Shown here piece after piece: positions 21,173 through 32,231 of a stretch of 64,000 bases of DNA. Source of the DNA: Verticillium longisporum (lineage: Eukaryota; Ascomycota; Sordariomycetes; Glomerellales; Plectosphaerellaceae); NCBI GenBank assembly GCA_019188255.1, contig JAETXT010000004.1, positions 806,001-870,000 of the forward strand. Direction: 5' to 3'. Position numbers and translations under genes: made by a program. The notes beneath the pieces were generated by a model. The model was not told the origin of the DNA and made no database searches. It worked only from the letters and a program-made list of their open reading frames with translations. Every line of letters starts with the position of its first letter. Position 1 is the first letter of the stretch.

Positions 21173-22663
21173 ATGACCACCACGGCTGCCGTCACCCACG
21201 ATGAACCTCCCATCGAGGACGCCGAAACGGTCGCCCGCGTTCCCAGCGGACCGGCCTACAGCACCTTCGATCCGCGCACCAAGAAATGGATTACTTTCAT
21301 GGTGTCCGTTGCGAGTTTCGTCTCCCCCATGACCGCCAACATCTACTATCCCGTTCTGGAGCCCATTGCTCGAGACCTTGACGTCACCATCGCACTGATC
21401 AACCTGACGGTGACCTCCTACATGATACTCCAGGCCATTTCCCCGACCATTTTTGGTGATTTCGGTGACATGGCCGGTCGCCGCCCGGCGTACCTTATTG
21501 CCTTCGCCATCTACCTCTGTGCCAACATTGGTCTCGCCTTGCAGCGCAACTATGTCGCCCTACTGGTCCTCCGCATGGTGCAGTCTGGCGGCAGCAGCGG
21601 CGCCATCGCCCTCGGCTTTGCCATGGTCGCCGATATCACCACCTCTTCCGAGCGCGGCAAGTACATGGGCATCGTCGGCGCCGGCATCAACATCGGCCCT
21701 ACCCTCGGCCCCATCCTCGGCGGCGTCCTGACCGAGTTCCTCGGCTGGTCCGCCATCTTCTGGTTCTGCGCCATCCTCTCCGTTGTCTGGCTCGTCCCCT
21801 TTGCCCTCGTCGTCCCCGAGACATGCCGCAACGTCGTCGGCAACGGGTCCATTGCGCCACAGGGCTGGAACAAGACCCTCCTCGACACGCTACGCACGCG
21901 CGGCACGCCCCGCCAGCCGACGGACCCGCCCCGGCCCCGGCTCCGGCTCCCCAACCCCCTGCGCGCCGTGCGCATCATCTTCGACCGCGAGATGGCGCTC
22001 ATCCTCTTCTACAACAGCATCCTCTACGTGGCCTTCATCGACGTCTCAGCCACGCTCGGCACCCTCTTCAAGCGCATCTACGGCTTCTCCGACCTCGAGC
22101 TCGGCCTCTGCTACCTCACCTACGGCGCCGGCTGCTGCATCGCCTCGGTCGCCCAGGGCTACATCCTCGACTGGAACTACCGCCGCACCGCCCGCCGCGT
22201 CGGCTTCGCCATCGACCGCAAGCGCGGCGACGACCTGACCCACTTCCCCATCGAGCGCGCCCGCCTGCAGCCCGTCTTCCCGACGCTGGCCGCCGGCCTC
22301 GCCGTCCTCGCCGTCTACGGCTGGGTCCTCCACCTCGAGACGAGCGTCGCCGTGCCGCTAGTGCTGCAGTTCCTCATCGGCCTGACCATCACGGGGTCGT
22401 TCGGCGTCATGAACACGCTGATCGTCGATCTGAACCCCAAGGCGCCGGCGACGGCCACGGCGGCCAACAACCTTGTGCGCTGTCTGATGGGCGCTGCGGG
22501 GACGGCGTCGATCGAGTACATGATCATGGGCATGGGGAGGGGGTGGTCCTTCACCTTTCTGGCCCTGCTGTGTGCTGTCTTGTCGCCGGCGTTGTGGGTC
22601 ATTGTGCGGTATGGGCCCGAGTGGAGGAGGGAAAAGGAGGCTCGAGTGACTGCAGCGAAGTAG
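21173..22663 (+). CDS. MFS transporter of the DHA1 (12-TM, QDR-like) drug:H+ antiporter type
   Basis: Single-exon gene of 496 aa starting MTTTAAVTHDEPP. Membrane segments begin at about residue 42 (WITFMVSVASFVSPMTANIYY). Motif A-like FGDFGDMAGRRPAYL sits between TM2 and TM3. Motif C-like GIVGAGINIGPTLGPILGG in TM5 marks antiporters. A central cytosolic loop precedes the second six helices, with NTLIVDLNPKAPATATAANN near TM11. Likely plasma-membrane export of small toxic or secondary compounds. It lies near a Zn2Cys6 gene and a second efflux pump. The substrate is unknown. Confidence 0.9.
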   Translation: MTTTAAVTHDEPPIEDAETVARVPSGPAYSTFDPRTKKWITFMVSVASFVSPMTANIYYPVLEPIARDLDVTIALINLTVTSYMILQAISPTIFGDFGDMAGRRPAYLIAFAIYLCANIGLALQRNYVALLVLRMVQSGGSSGAIALGFAMVADITTSSERGKYMGIVGAGINIGPTLGPILGGVLTEFLGWSAIFWFCAILSVVWLVPFALVVPETCRNVVGNGSIAPQGWNKTLLDTLRTRGTPRQPTDPPRPRLRLPNPLRAVRIIFDREMALILFYNSILYVAFIDVSATLGTLFKRIYGFSDLELGLCYLTYGAGCCIASVAQGYILDWNYRRTARRVGFAIDRKRGDDLTHFPIERARLQPVFPTLAAGLAVLAVYGWVLHLETSVAVPLVLQFLIGLTITGSFGVMNTLIVDLNPKAPATATAANNLVRCLMGAAGTASIEYMIMGMGRGWSFTFLALLCAVLSPALWVIVRYGPEWRREKEARVTAAK

Positions 22664-23648
22664 CCCCTGCCCTTGACATGGTGGTGGACTAGACGAAAGA
22701 TGGTCATGAGGCTATGGCAAACCAAATAGAGGGTTCAACAGAGTCCGGAGATAAACACAAATGCTTTCATTGCGAGGATGCCGTGATATTGCTTGCTACC
22801 TTAGCTGGAGGTCAACCAACTGGATCCCTGGAGCTCAAGGAGGATCAGACATGTAAACCCCCTATCAGGCTGGCATGGGGCGCAAAAAAAACGACTGCGC
22901 CATGGCTCGGCACTCGTGGCAATGATGATGCTGTTTGAGTCGGGCGATTGATGAAAGCTGATGAAAAAGGATTCCAGACGGGTTGTTGGTGGGTGCCAAA
23001 AACGAGGACATGATTATTCGGGCGACTCGCCTTTCGTCATGATCGCTAATCGGGTCGGATATGGATGCTCATTGCCACAAGGTACCTTACCTACCTCTAC
23101 CGGGTAGGTACACCTCAGGTAAAGGAATTCAGATGACTGTGCTGTCGTGAAAGACAAAGCAAAGTGTGTTCAGATTCGCTTAGTCGCAAATCTAGCTTAA
23201 TAGGGTATATCTGTATACCTGCATACACCGTTTTCCCTACCTGGTGGTGTACCTGGTACCTTAAGTACACCACTAGGTGGGTACATCGCTCCCCCGTCTC
23301 TGCTAGGTGACCGTCATCCAAGACAGGCTATCGACGACATCATCTTCTCAAAGACCCACGCTCTTGACAGCCCTGACTACCTGCAAGCCGGAGCCCTACA
23401 TCTTCGTCACGACGACAATACGTCTGCCCACCGCCTACTCAATAAGCCTGCATGCACCCACATGTGGCTGTCTCCGTATCGTGCCTCCACCTCACCTCTG
23501 CAGCCTCTACGCCGACTGCCTGCCTACGCCATCTTCACTGCTCCCAGGCCCTTGTGCCATATTCATCGTACCGATAGCAGCAATCTCTAGGAACCCCCTT
23601 TCCTCGCAAAGACTATAGGTGTTGTCCCTTCCGGATTTCAAGCTAGCC
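22664..23648. other. Intergenic, 1 kb, nothing coding
   Basis: Contains short GGTAGGTAC/GTACCTACC inverted motifs around 23085-23290, common in such genomes. Probable promoter of the downstream regulator. Confidence 0.45.
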
Positions 23649-25400
23649 ATGAGTGCAAGGCCAGGAGCATGCCACAACTGTAGGCGCAGCCGATTGAGAT
23701 GTGACCGATCTCTTCCGCACTGCCTGAAATGCACCAAGGCTGGTCACACTTGCTCAGGCTATGGCACCCTGTTGCGGTGGGAGAAGGGCATGGCCAGTCG
23801 TGGGAAAATGGTCGGCGTGACATCCGACAGCATGTTAAACATCCAGAAGGCAACCACGACGTCGAGTCTACCAGCGCCATCGCCTGCAATCTTGTCTACA
23901 GAGCAGGCCCCATTAGCGAGCTCTCACTCGAACTCTCTTCGTTCACTTCCTCGTTTATTAGAAGACCCGTCCGCGCAAGACCTAGACTTTCGGTCGAGGA
24001 CATATCTTGACTATTGTAGGCTGCCTCTCCCGCCTGGCTTCTCTTCCCTGACTTCTCTCCATACTAATGTCAGCAAAAGTTGCACGTGTTGTTTGCAAAG
24101 ATCTCGTTCTTTATGACACCCCCCAACACAATCCGTTCCGCGACCTGGTTCCAATGGCGTACCAAAAACCCATCTTGTTCCAGGCGATCACCGCTACCTC
24201 AGCGTTGCGCATGTCGAACGCGTGTCGAGAGTTATCAAGGTCTTCAAGTATCTCTGCATCGACAGACTCGCCTCCTCAAAGCAGCACGAGGTCGCAGAGC
24301 TCTCGATCGATCGGTCCATGTCTAGCATCTCGACCGGAGATTCTTCATGACGCGCTCAGCGCTAAGCAACAGGCACTTTTGCTGTTGAAGTCTGCTCTCG
24401 AAACCATGGCTCCGGCGGATGTTGACGCGATTCTTGCGTCAGTGCTTCTCCTTATTGGGTTCGAGCTCATTGACTCCGGGCGAGGCGGCTGGATATTCCA
24501 CATCAATGGTGCAAGGACAATCATTGAGAAGCTGGTCGCGTCTGCCGTAGCAACCGAGACGACTTTGAGCCCGCTCCGCCGATGGTTGATGTCAAATTGC
24601 TTGGTGTAAGTCGTCCTGTGTCCAGAAACCTGATGGCCCGTGACTTGACATCTACTAGGTATGATCTTCTTGGGTCATCATTCGCAAATTCTTATCTACC
24701 ACACAGCGGTGGGTTATCGACGACTACCATGTCACTGCTTCAGGATGCAGAAGGGAATCATTGCTCGTCATTTCCGGCAGCCCTCCTTCCTGTATTGCAG
24801 GCAGGGGCTCAGCTCTTAAAGATGAACGAAGACTTTACGTCTCCGGATACCTTGGCCGATTCGCGACGATACGGTGCCTTTCATCTCTTACATGCTGCAA
24901 AGTCATTCGACCCCGCTGTTTGGGCCATCAATCTACAGCCACGCTCACCGGCCGACGATCTCTTCCATCGGACTGAAATTGCCTCTGCACACAAGGCAGC
25001 TGTGTGTGTCTATCTGTCGCGTATCATTCTTGCTCTATGGCCCAGCACAGCGTTGCCGGATGATTTGGAAACCCTAGCAGCCGAAATCATCGTCCACCTT
25101 TCATGTATGCAACCCAGAGATGCATTATTCACAGCAACGGCGTGGCCGGCTTTCATTGCTGGCCTGGAAACGGCTGACCTCACCAACCGTGCTTGGGTGG
25201 TGAGAAGGTTCCAGGAGCTCTGGGAGTTGGAGACTTGGGGACTCACCAGAGAGGCCCTCGGAGCATTAACGACAATTTGGGATGAGAGGAAGAATGAGAA
25301 TACTACCGAGAGCGGAAATAACATGCTCGATCTACAGGAAGAGAATTGGAACTGGGTCGAGAAGCTGAAAAGTATAGGCACCGACTGGTTGGTTGCATGA
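23649..25400 (+). CDS. Zn2Cys6 transcription factor with fungal TF domain 2
   Basis: Exons 23649-24015, 24074-24605 and 24659-25400 give 546 aa. The start MSARPGACHNC puts the zinc cluster at residues 8-35: C-x2-C-x6-C-x5-C-x2-C-x6-C (CHNCRRSRLRCDRSLPHC...). Ser/Thr-rich linker, then VLYDTPQHNPFRDLVPMAYQ, ILFQAITATSALRMSN, DAILASVLLLIGFELIDSG and GARTIIEKL, the pattern of the PF11951-like activator domain. Introns are GTAGGC...TGTCAG and GTAAGT...ACTAG. It lies between two MFS pumps, tail-to-tail with the second (169 nt apart), so regulation of one or both is plausible but inferred. Confidence 0.87.
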
Positions 25401-25569
25401 TTGTTAGGCCACCCCAGATAATCCATCAAGGTAGTGGTAGATATCCAATGCCCACTGACCGGGACTAGGCAGATAGCTACTACAATCATGAGAGCGATTC
25501 TCGGGGAAATATCCTCTTGAAGACCACGTTTTCTGGCACCAATTCGTGAGCAGAGGTCTGCATGTAGAA

Positions 25570-27225
25570 TCACGCATCGCTCAGAGTACAGCCCCCCCTG
25601 ACTGATTGCCTTCGCTGCTCAGTCATCGCCTCCTCCAAAAGTTCAGCCTTCTCATCCGCAGTCAAATCACTACTGGCCTTTGGAACCTTCCCCCAGATGG
25701 CCAGAATCAACAGACTCGCAGCTGCAGCACCCACTCCGAACCAGAAGGTGTTCTTATAACTCTGCCTCAATCCTACCTCATCTACTGTTGCCGCCTGGAT
25801 GACGTCCGTCAAAGCAAGGACGAAGGCCACACCCAGCTGCAGCACAGAGTTGATGACGCTCCCCGCCAGCCCCTGCTGTGACGTGGGAAACGTCGTGGTC
25901 ACGAAGACTGTCGCCAGGATCGTGGGCAGATCGATCCCCACGGTGCTGAAAATGACGGCAGGGAAGATCCACGCCCAGTAACTCCCTCCGAGCGGAATCA
26001 TGGCAATGAGAAGCTGTGACCCTACGGCGCCCAGGCCGGCGATGATCAACAGCACTCGTCCTGGAACCAGATGCAGGATGAAGCCTTCGACGACGCTGAT
26101 GATGAGGCCTGCGACTCCGAGAGGCACGTACCACGCCACCACCTGCAACGGGCTCGCTGACATGATGTTCTGGAAATAGAGTGTGCCGTAGACAGAAAAG
26201 ACACCCCACGTGCCGTAAAGCAGGAAGAGGGCCAAAAGGAGAGGGCTCATGCAGGGTGTCGTGAAGATGGAAGCTGGCAGGAGAGGCTGCGCAGCGACGC
26301 GCGTTTCGATGTAGGCTGCAGCACCTAGTGACAAGACACCAAGCGCGAGACAGACGGGAATGTATGGTGCTCTCCAGCCTGCAGGGGCGTGTGCTGATTG
26401 CAAGATAGAAAATACGACGAGGACGAGGCCGCAGACGATCGTGACGGCGCCGGGGTAGTCCATCTTGGCCAGGCTTGGGGCTCGGTCTTTCGAATGAGGA
26501 CGCGGAATGGACAAGATTGAAGTCACCAGCGTGATTGCCGTCAGGATGGCGCCGATCCAGAAGTAGAAGCCCCAGCGCGTGAATTGACCAACAATGCCTG
26601 CCATGAGGATGCCACCGAAGAACCCAAATACGGCTGAAGTGCCGTATACTGCGAAGACGAGATTCTTTCGTGGTCCGGGACGATACAACGATCCCATGAG
26701 CATGACTCCGGTCGGCAGGGCTGCCGCAGCTCCTAACCCCTGAAGGGCCCGACAGAGGTCGAGCATCAGCGGATTGATGCTGAACCCGGCTATTATACTC
26801 CAGACAAGAAGCCAGGCGAGGCCCGCCACGAAGACGGGATATCCTCCCCACATATCACCCAGACGGCCAAACACGAGCAAGGTGCTGGCGATGACGAGGG
26901 AGAACGCGGTTGCTGGCCACACACTGGCTGCTTGCGGGATATTGAGCTCCGTGATCAGTGTTGGAAGGATGACAGTGAAACCCGAGACGAAGTATTCTGT
27001 CAAGAATAGAGACATAGAGATGCTGAAGACGAAGATTATTTCGCTCCAGCGGGTTGGAAAGATTGGAGGCCGTTCGCGGCCCAGGCGTTCAAGTCGTGCT
27101 TGGAGCGACTCGTCAACGGTGGGTATGGCTTCGGCATTGCCATCGACATTGAGCGAAGCATTGTCGTCTGGCAAAGGAGAAAGTCCTTCGTCGGGAGCCT
27201 TGGGGCTACAATCCCTCGAAAGCAT
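25570..27225 (-). CDS. MFS transporter of the DHA2 (14-TM) efflux type
   Basis: Single exon, 551 aa. After a 60-residue acidic N-terminus come 14 predicted helices: SEIIFVFSISMSLFLTEYFV; motif A GRLGDMWGGYPVFV; RALQGLGAAAALPTGVMLMG, with motif-C-like GFFGGILMAGIVGQ; PASIFTTPCMSPLLLALFLL in the second half; and YWAWIFPAVIFSTVGIDLP. The length and helix count match fungal multidrug or toxin export pumps of the DHA2 family. It is convergent with the Zn2Cys6 gene. The C-terminus is cytosolic and charged. Confidence 0.9.
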   Translation of the reverse strand: MLSRDCSPKAPDEGLSPLPDDNASLNVDGNAEAIPTVDESLQARLERLGRERPPIFPTRWSEIIFVFSISMSLFLTEYFVSGFTVILPTLITELNIPQAASVWPATAFSLVIASTLLVFGRLGDMWGGYPVFVAGLAWLLVWSIIAGFSINPLMLDLCRALQGLGAAAALPTGVMLMGSLYRPGPRKNLVFAVYGTSAVFGFFGGILMAGIVGQFTRWGFYFWIGAILTAITLVTSILSIPRPHSKDRAPSLAKMDYPGAVTIVCGLVLVVFSILQSAHAPAGWRAPYIPVCLALGVLSLGAAAYIETRVAAQPLLPASIFTTPCMSPLLLALFLLYGTWGVFSVYGTLYFQNIMSASPLQVVAWYVPLGVAGLIISVVEGFILHLVPGRVLLIIAGLGAVGSQLLIAMIPLGGSYWAWIFPAVIFSTVGIDLPTILATVFVTTTFPTSQQGLAGSVINSVLQLGVAFVLALTDVIQAATVDEVGLRQSYKNTFWFGVGAAAASLLILAIWGKVPKASSDLTADEKAELLEEAMTEQRRQSVRGGCTLSDA

Positions 27226-28100
27226 AGTCGGTGTCGCTGAGGTGTCGCTGGTGGTTCGCTGGGGCGGTGATGAAGGCGACGACGGGTGTGCCGTTGCCTA
27301 TCAAGTATCGGCTAATGAATATGAAGAGACATGTACAATTCGAGACCGGGCCATAAGCATCACATGGAAGGCATCTTATTCATCTTTGGTGAAATGGTTG
27401 CTACATTTGTAATCAGAGTATCTGGAAGTGTGAATTTTCGGACGATTGAAGGCTCGTGTTCGTCATCCACACCTTGCCAGGCGAGTATCAACGCGCAACA
27501 AAACCCCAGAGTCTCCATATCGTCACATACCTTCAACGAATTGGATGATGGGTCAGCACTATTGCTTGCTCGACTTTGACGTTGCTGTTGACACGGCGCT
27601 AATGCACCACTTGCGTCTTGGCTGCCTATCTAGGGTTAGTGATGATCGATCTCTCAGCCTCCTGGACAGTTCAAGGTTCGTCGAGATGCGTTAAGGTCCA
27701 AGTTGAAACCCATATCTGGCATCTACCAGCCGTTTTTTGTCAGCTAATAGCTCTTCATTGGCCGGTGAAAGACTGATGTGATCCATCGCGGCCGTCTGTG
27801 GATCGCGATGTTCGTAGCCACGTTGATGAAAAGGAAAGGCTCATGTAGCTGGAAAGTATACCCGCAGGAACTCGTACGCGAGATAATTAGTTTTCTGCGG
27901 AGTTGACAGGATGCAGCCAACAAACGTTGCTGACTGGCGTAAGGCGATAAATGCCTCAAGAATTTTCCAGGACTTTCTGCAATGGATGGCACTCAGCTCA
28001 GATCAAACGTGGAGGAAGATCTGTTCAACGCTAAGGCGATCAGCAGCGAAATTATCAGACAGGCCATTCGGGAATGTGCCGGAGATTGCCTATCAACAAA
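27226..28100. other. Intergenic, no gene recognised
   Basis: Promoter side of the DHA2 gene and 3' flank of the phosphatase gene. Confidence 0.45.
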
Positions 28101-28937
28101 TCATGTACATGCCATGACGCTCGTCATGAGGCCCAGTCCGATTCTGTCGGGTCTTTGCAGCCCTTGGCTTTCCCAATTCTCCATCGCCTGCTCAAACAGG
28201 ACCTCCTGCTCTTCCACAGACGGCATAGGACTCCCCTTTCCCCTCGCCAACCGACTTTCCATCGTCTCTGTGAGCCTGACCTCGACATCTGCATCGTTCA
28301 TGACGTCCTCCTTGAATACGTACGACCGAGCTTCGCAGTTGCGCCATCCTGTCCCAGGGTTCAGCCATGAGTCCTCCCAATCCTCGGTGAAGTAGTGCAG
28401 GAAACCCCCGTGCGCCACAAGCGCAATTTGGGGCTCTGTATCGCCTTGTTCGATCAATTGGCGGATTTTCTCTCGGGTGAAAATGCGGGCGTCCCGTGCG
28501 CGGGCTGCTATGGCGTTACTTTCTGGGCTGTAACGAGTTCCTAAAGCTTTCACGTTCCAGCCCTCCTTGACGAGAGAGAGGTTGACAGGCAACTTGCTCT
28601 CGGCTACCACTCTGCGGAGAACTGATGGATTGGTTCCAACGTCGCACGCGTCATCCGAGGTTTCTTGAGCATCAGGGATTGCAATAATCTCGGGATGACA
28701 CTTGCTGCTGGATGTTAGGGCCGATTGAAACACCAAATAGGCAGATTGGAGTGTTCGGCAAAGCGGAGAAGCCAGAACAAGAGATATCTTTGACTGGTCG
28801 GCGAAAACTGTTCTGCCCAAAGCCTTGCTCTGTTCTTCACCCAGGGGCGTCAAGTGAGGGTCAGGAAGAGTGTAGCATCCGCCACCGACGTTGTGAAAGC
28901 CCTGTCCGTGGCGGACACAATGAACCACTGGTGGCAT
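28101..28937 (-). CDS. Histidine phosphatase (phosphoglycerate mutase-like) family protein
   Basis: Intronless, 278 aa. The N-terminal VVHCVRHGQGFHN carries the RHG catalytic motif; LTPLGEEQSKALG and VLASPLCRTLQSAYL hold the second arginine; IALVAHGGFLHYF carries the second catalytic His. This domain order is that of the branch-1 histidine phosphatases that act on small phosphorylated compounds. Substrate unknown. The start at 28937 directly precedes the catalytic strand, as usual for fungal members. Confidence 0.9.
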   Translation of the reverse strand: MPPVVHCVRHGQGFHNVGGGCYTLPDPHLTPLGEEQSKALGRTVFADQSKISLVLASPLCRTLQSAYLVFQSALTSSSKCHPEIIAIPDAQETSDDACDVGTNPSVLRRVVAESKLPVNLSLVKEGWNVKALGTRYSPESNAIAARARDARIFTREKIRQLIEQGDTEPQIALVAHGGFLHYFTEDWEDSWLNPGTGWRNCEARSYVFKEDVMNDADVEVRLTETMESRLARGKGSPMPSVEEQEVLFEQAMENWESQGLQRPDRIGLGLMTSVMACT

Positions 28938-29705
28938 TTTGGATGTGTAGAAGTGTGAAAGACTTGTTTGTGGTAGTATGCAAAATCTAATGATCTATAG
29001 AGCATCGCTGTTGAGAAAATGGAAATTCTCCAGATATAGACACTGGCGGTTCCAATGGCAGCATGACGGACTTCAGGCGCTAGTCAGTCATAGCTTTGCG
29101 GAATATACATTGAATGTTAGGCTGCTGAATCATCTTGAAATCTTGTGCTATTCTGCTGATAAATGCTTGTCTCAATCCAAAGCTCTAATAGGCAGCCAAG
29201 ACACATGCCGTGCATAAACTCTATCGACTGACGAGTCTTTTTTGGGCGAGCAAGTGTCTTAGTCCGCCAAGTTCCCACTGGGCCCACATTCTACAACGCC
29301 AGGGGATGAAATCCTTCCCCAGGCTTCCTATAGATACCTAAGCTGCAAAGAAATTCACAAATGGGGAAGAACAACAAATGACACTAGGCCTACTGGAGCG
29401 TCTTCTTCCGACACGAGGCTTCCCCAGCTCTGCTCAGGTTGGCCCGGTGCAGTGACTCTAGGATTGGGAGTGTGACCTCAGGATGAGGTACCAGCTGTCC
29501 TCAGAAGAGGTTCTCTCTATTGCTGATCATCTCAGCCTTGAATATAATACCGTAAGTCAGACTCTCGCGAGCAGTCATCGCTACTTACTTTGGAAGACGC
29601 CCCAATATCCCGCAATACTACTTTCACGCCACCTCATCGCATTTCAGAGACAGGTCGAGAAAGACTCTACATGTGACAAATTCGGGGGTACAATTCACTA
29701 GGTCC
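28938..29705. other. Intergenic, no gene recognised
   Basis: Divergent promoters of the phosphatase and arrestin genes. The frame at 29483-29701 has no known domain. Confidence 0.4.
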
Positions 29706-30937
29706 ATGTTGAGCACATCTTGTCAACGCCCAAAAGATATGCCTGACCTGGCTGATCTTGTGAGTCCACTTCGAAGCCTTTCTTTGACCAATCTATCCAG
29801 GCCTCGCATAGCCTCGGCAGTCTCGCTGGACTGGGACATCGAGAGCTCGCCAAACATCGTCCTCGGAACCGGTCTGAACAGCCCACCATCATTTTTGTCC
29901 GGAAAGCTTTCCCTGAACATCAAAGGACCCCCGGTGGAGATCAATCGTTTTACCGCTGTTCTCAATGTCCATACTGTCCAGAAGAAGCCGGTCAAAAACT
30001 GCTGCGCGAAGTGCAAGGACCAGTATTTTGCAATTCATTACTGGCCCTTTCTGAACCAAAGTACCGTCCTACAGAGCGGCATTCAAACATTTCCATTTTC
30101 CACCCTGATACCAGATCACCTACCAGCCTCGATGAAGTCACCTCTACTCTCCGTTGCCTACGAATTTCACGCCGAAGTCCACTACAAGTCTCAAACTATA
30201 CCGACTAGCATGCCACGAACTGTGTCCTTCAAGCGAACCCTGACTGTCAGGCGCCATATTTCCATACAACATTGGCCTCTACAAGCGACTCGCAATTTCC
30301 CCGCCTCAGGTATACGCGTCAAAAGTTCCATCGAACCTATTATCCGCCCTGCCGGCGCCAACAACGTCTGTCTTTTGCTGACGGGCCTCCTCGTCTCTCC
30401 GAAAAATGGCGACAACGACTATATCTGGCGGTTATGGAAGGGGCTTGGAGGCTAGAGGAGACCATTAAAGCCATTGCAATCCCCTGCGAGCGGCACCGAT
30501 GCTCAGTCCCCGAGAGCGGAAGCCAAGACCTTGTCCGCAGGACATCCCGAACGCTTGGCGAAAACGGCGTGTATGATGCGTGGAAAGAATGCGATGCTGA
30601 GGGAAGTGCCGAAGTGGAGTTTGGTTTCAACATCTGCCAACGCTCCAACGTCCCCGAACCTGCGTACAACCACGATACGAAGAGCATTGACGGTACCGAG
30701 GTGACCCATGCACTAGTTATCGAGCTTGTGCTTGTCAAAGAGCACTTCCCGCGGGGACAACTTCATTTAGCAATCCGAACGGGCGTTGGGAAAATCCTAA
30801 GGCTGACCTATCGGGTGGCCATGGCCGATGATCAGAGTACTGCTCCAGGTTGGGTTGTGGAGAGACTACCAACCTACCAAGACGAAAGTCCAAGTCCGCC
30901 AGGATACTTGGAAGGGCAGAATTTGGCTAGATCATAA
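29706..30937 (+). CDS. LDB19-like alpha-arrestin, interrupted by a 1-nt frameshift
   Basis: LDB19/ART1-type arrestins adapt ubiquitin ligases to plasma-membrane transporters for endocytosis. The reading frame from ATG 29706 contains SAVSLDWDIESSPNIVLGTG, INRFTAVLNVHTVQKKPVKN, a CCAKC cysteine pair, FPFSTLIPDHLPASMKSPL and LLSVAYEFHAEVHYK. It then stops after WRLWKGLGG at about 30455. The next frame continues at once with GAWRLEETIKAIAIPC, KSIDGTEVTHALVIELVLV and YQDESPSPPGYLEG. One G added to the G4 run near 30438 restores one 410-aa frame, so either sequencing error or a recent lesion. The protein is compact compared with larger fungal LDB19 homologues, suggesting a paralogue. The start is uncertain (29706 or 29739). 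Confidence 0.75.
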
Positions 30938-32231
30938 AGTGCTGGTTTTGGCAATGTCGCATGAGTGTCCTGTGTCTAAAGGCTAACGGCAAGTTCGCGT
31001 CAGTTCATGAACCGTCTGAGTTGATGCCTGACAGCCGAATGTTTTGGGCCTGAATCCTCGCTAAGAATGCACCTGCCTGGTCGCGCTTGCATGTTTCCAT
31101 TGATCAGGGCGTTAAAGAACCGACCACTCTGCTTTAATGGTCGTGGGTTGGCCCTGGCGGGGAGAACCGGAAGCTATCTCCGGAGGAAAATGAAAGCAAG
31201 CGATATATCATCTCAGCATCAAATGTTCAATTTATAAAGATCACAGCATTAAACCTCTACGTCGCTACCCAAGACTCATACTACTAGGTGTTACCAGCCT
31301 AGCTGATAGGACGGTCTCGTGACGTTGTGCCGTAATCACGGGTTGGTGATCACGATTCTGTGATCACCGGCCAGGTATTCCACCAGCAACATGACTAGGA
31401 GGAGTGGCATAGAAATAGTGTTCTCGTACTCTCCCTGGGGGAGAGGGCATCTCAATATAACACCTTGAATAAAGTTTTTGAGAGACGAGATCACCAGGCC
31501 CCCCGGCCACGGCCATATCATGCGATTCAATGGCTCTTGTTGTGGCAGGGCACTCTTCAATATTCCCTCCTATGCTGTATTCGACGTTGTGTCCCATGTT
31601 CATCTTCATATCAGATTGATCGACAAATGGCCAAGGGATCCCGTCCTGGGTCCCCTGCAAGTAATCGTTGCTCTTCTGCTCATTGCTGGCGGCCGCTTCC
31701 CATCCGCTCAATCTCTTTCTGATCTCGATGGCCACGCACTTTCGACGAGGCCGACGAGCGCCTCGAGTACCAAAAGAATGCTGGGTGTATGGATGACAAG
31801 ACTCAGACAGAGTGCATCAGCCTTTCAGTTACGAACCACAAAGTCCACAGCTCGATCCCACAGCGCATTGGTAGAAGCACCCAGGATATTTGGGGGATCG
31901 TTGGGAAGGCCGGGCGGATGCGCCATTATTCTGGAAAACTTGATGGGACGCGAGATATGCTGCCACGATGAGCCGCATCATGTCGCTCGGAAATGAGGCG
32001 GCCCCTGTGACGACGATAGCGCCACCTAACTGCCCAGCATGTAATTTGATTGTGGCCATCCCGGTGGGGATGCTGGTGGGCGCCGAAAGGGACAAGCAAA
32101 GCGAGCGCAATACACGACCGCGAGTTCGTCCGCTAAAGGCGATTGCAACCGTTGTCCGCATCCACGTCTGCATCCGCGTCCGCATCCGCGTCCGCATCCG
32201 CAAGACACGAGTAGAGCTGGAAAGCTCACGT
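30938..32231. other. Intergenic with an unassigned minus-strand frame
   Basis: A minus-strand frame at 31735-31364 (MAIEIRKRLSGWEAAASNEQ) may be spliced to MAHPPGLPNDPPNILGASTN at about 31945. It vaguely suggests a degenerate cytochrome P450 fragment but lacks the haem-binding Cys motif. I do not call a gene. Confidence 0.3.
32157..32204. repeat. 12-nt tandem repeat, four copies
   Basis: Unit CGCATCCGCGTC at 32157, 32169, 32181 and 32193 with one or two changes each. Confidence 0.85.

Noticed and set aside
21783..22692. His/Arg-rich alternate frames inside the DHA1 gene
   Set aside because: Shadows of the conserved transporter frame.
31364..31990. Possible cytochrome P450 fragment on the minus strand
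   Set aside because: No haem-binding cysteine motif, no ExxR context, and the splice needed is ambiguous; similarity is only an impression.
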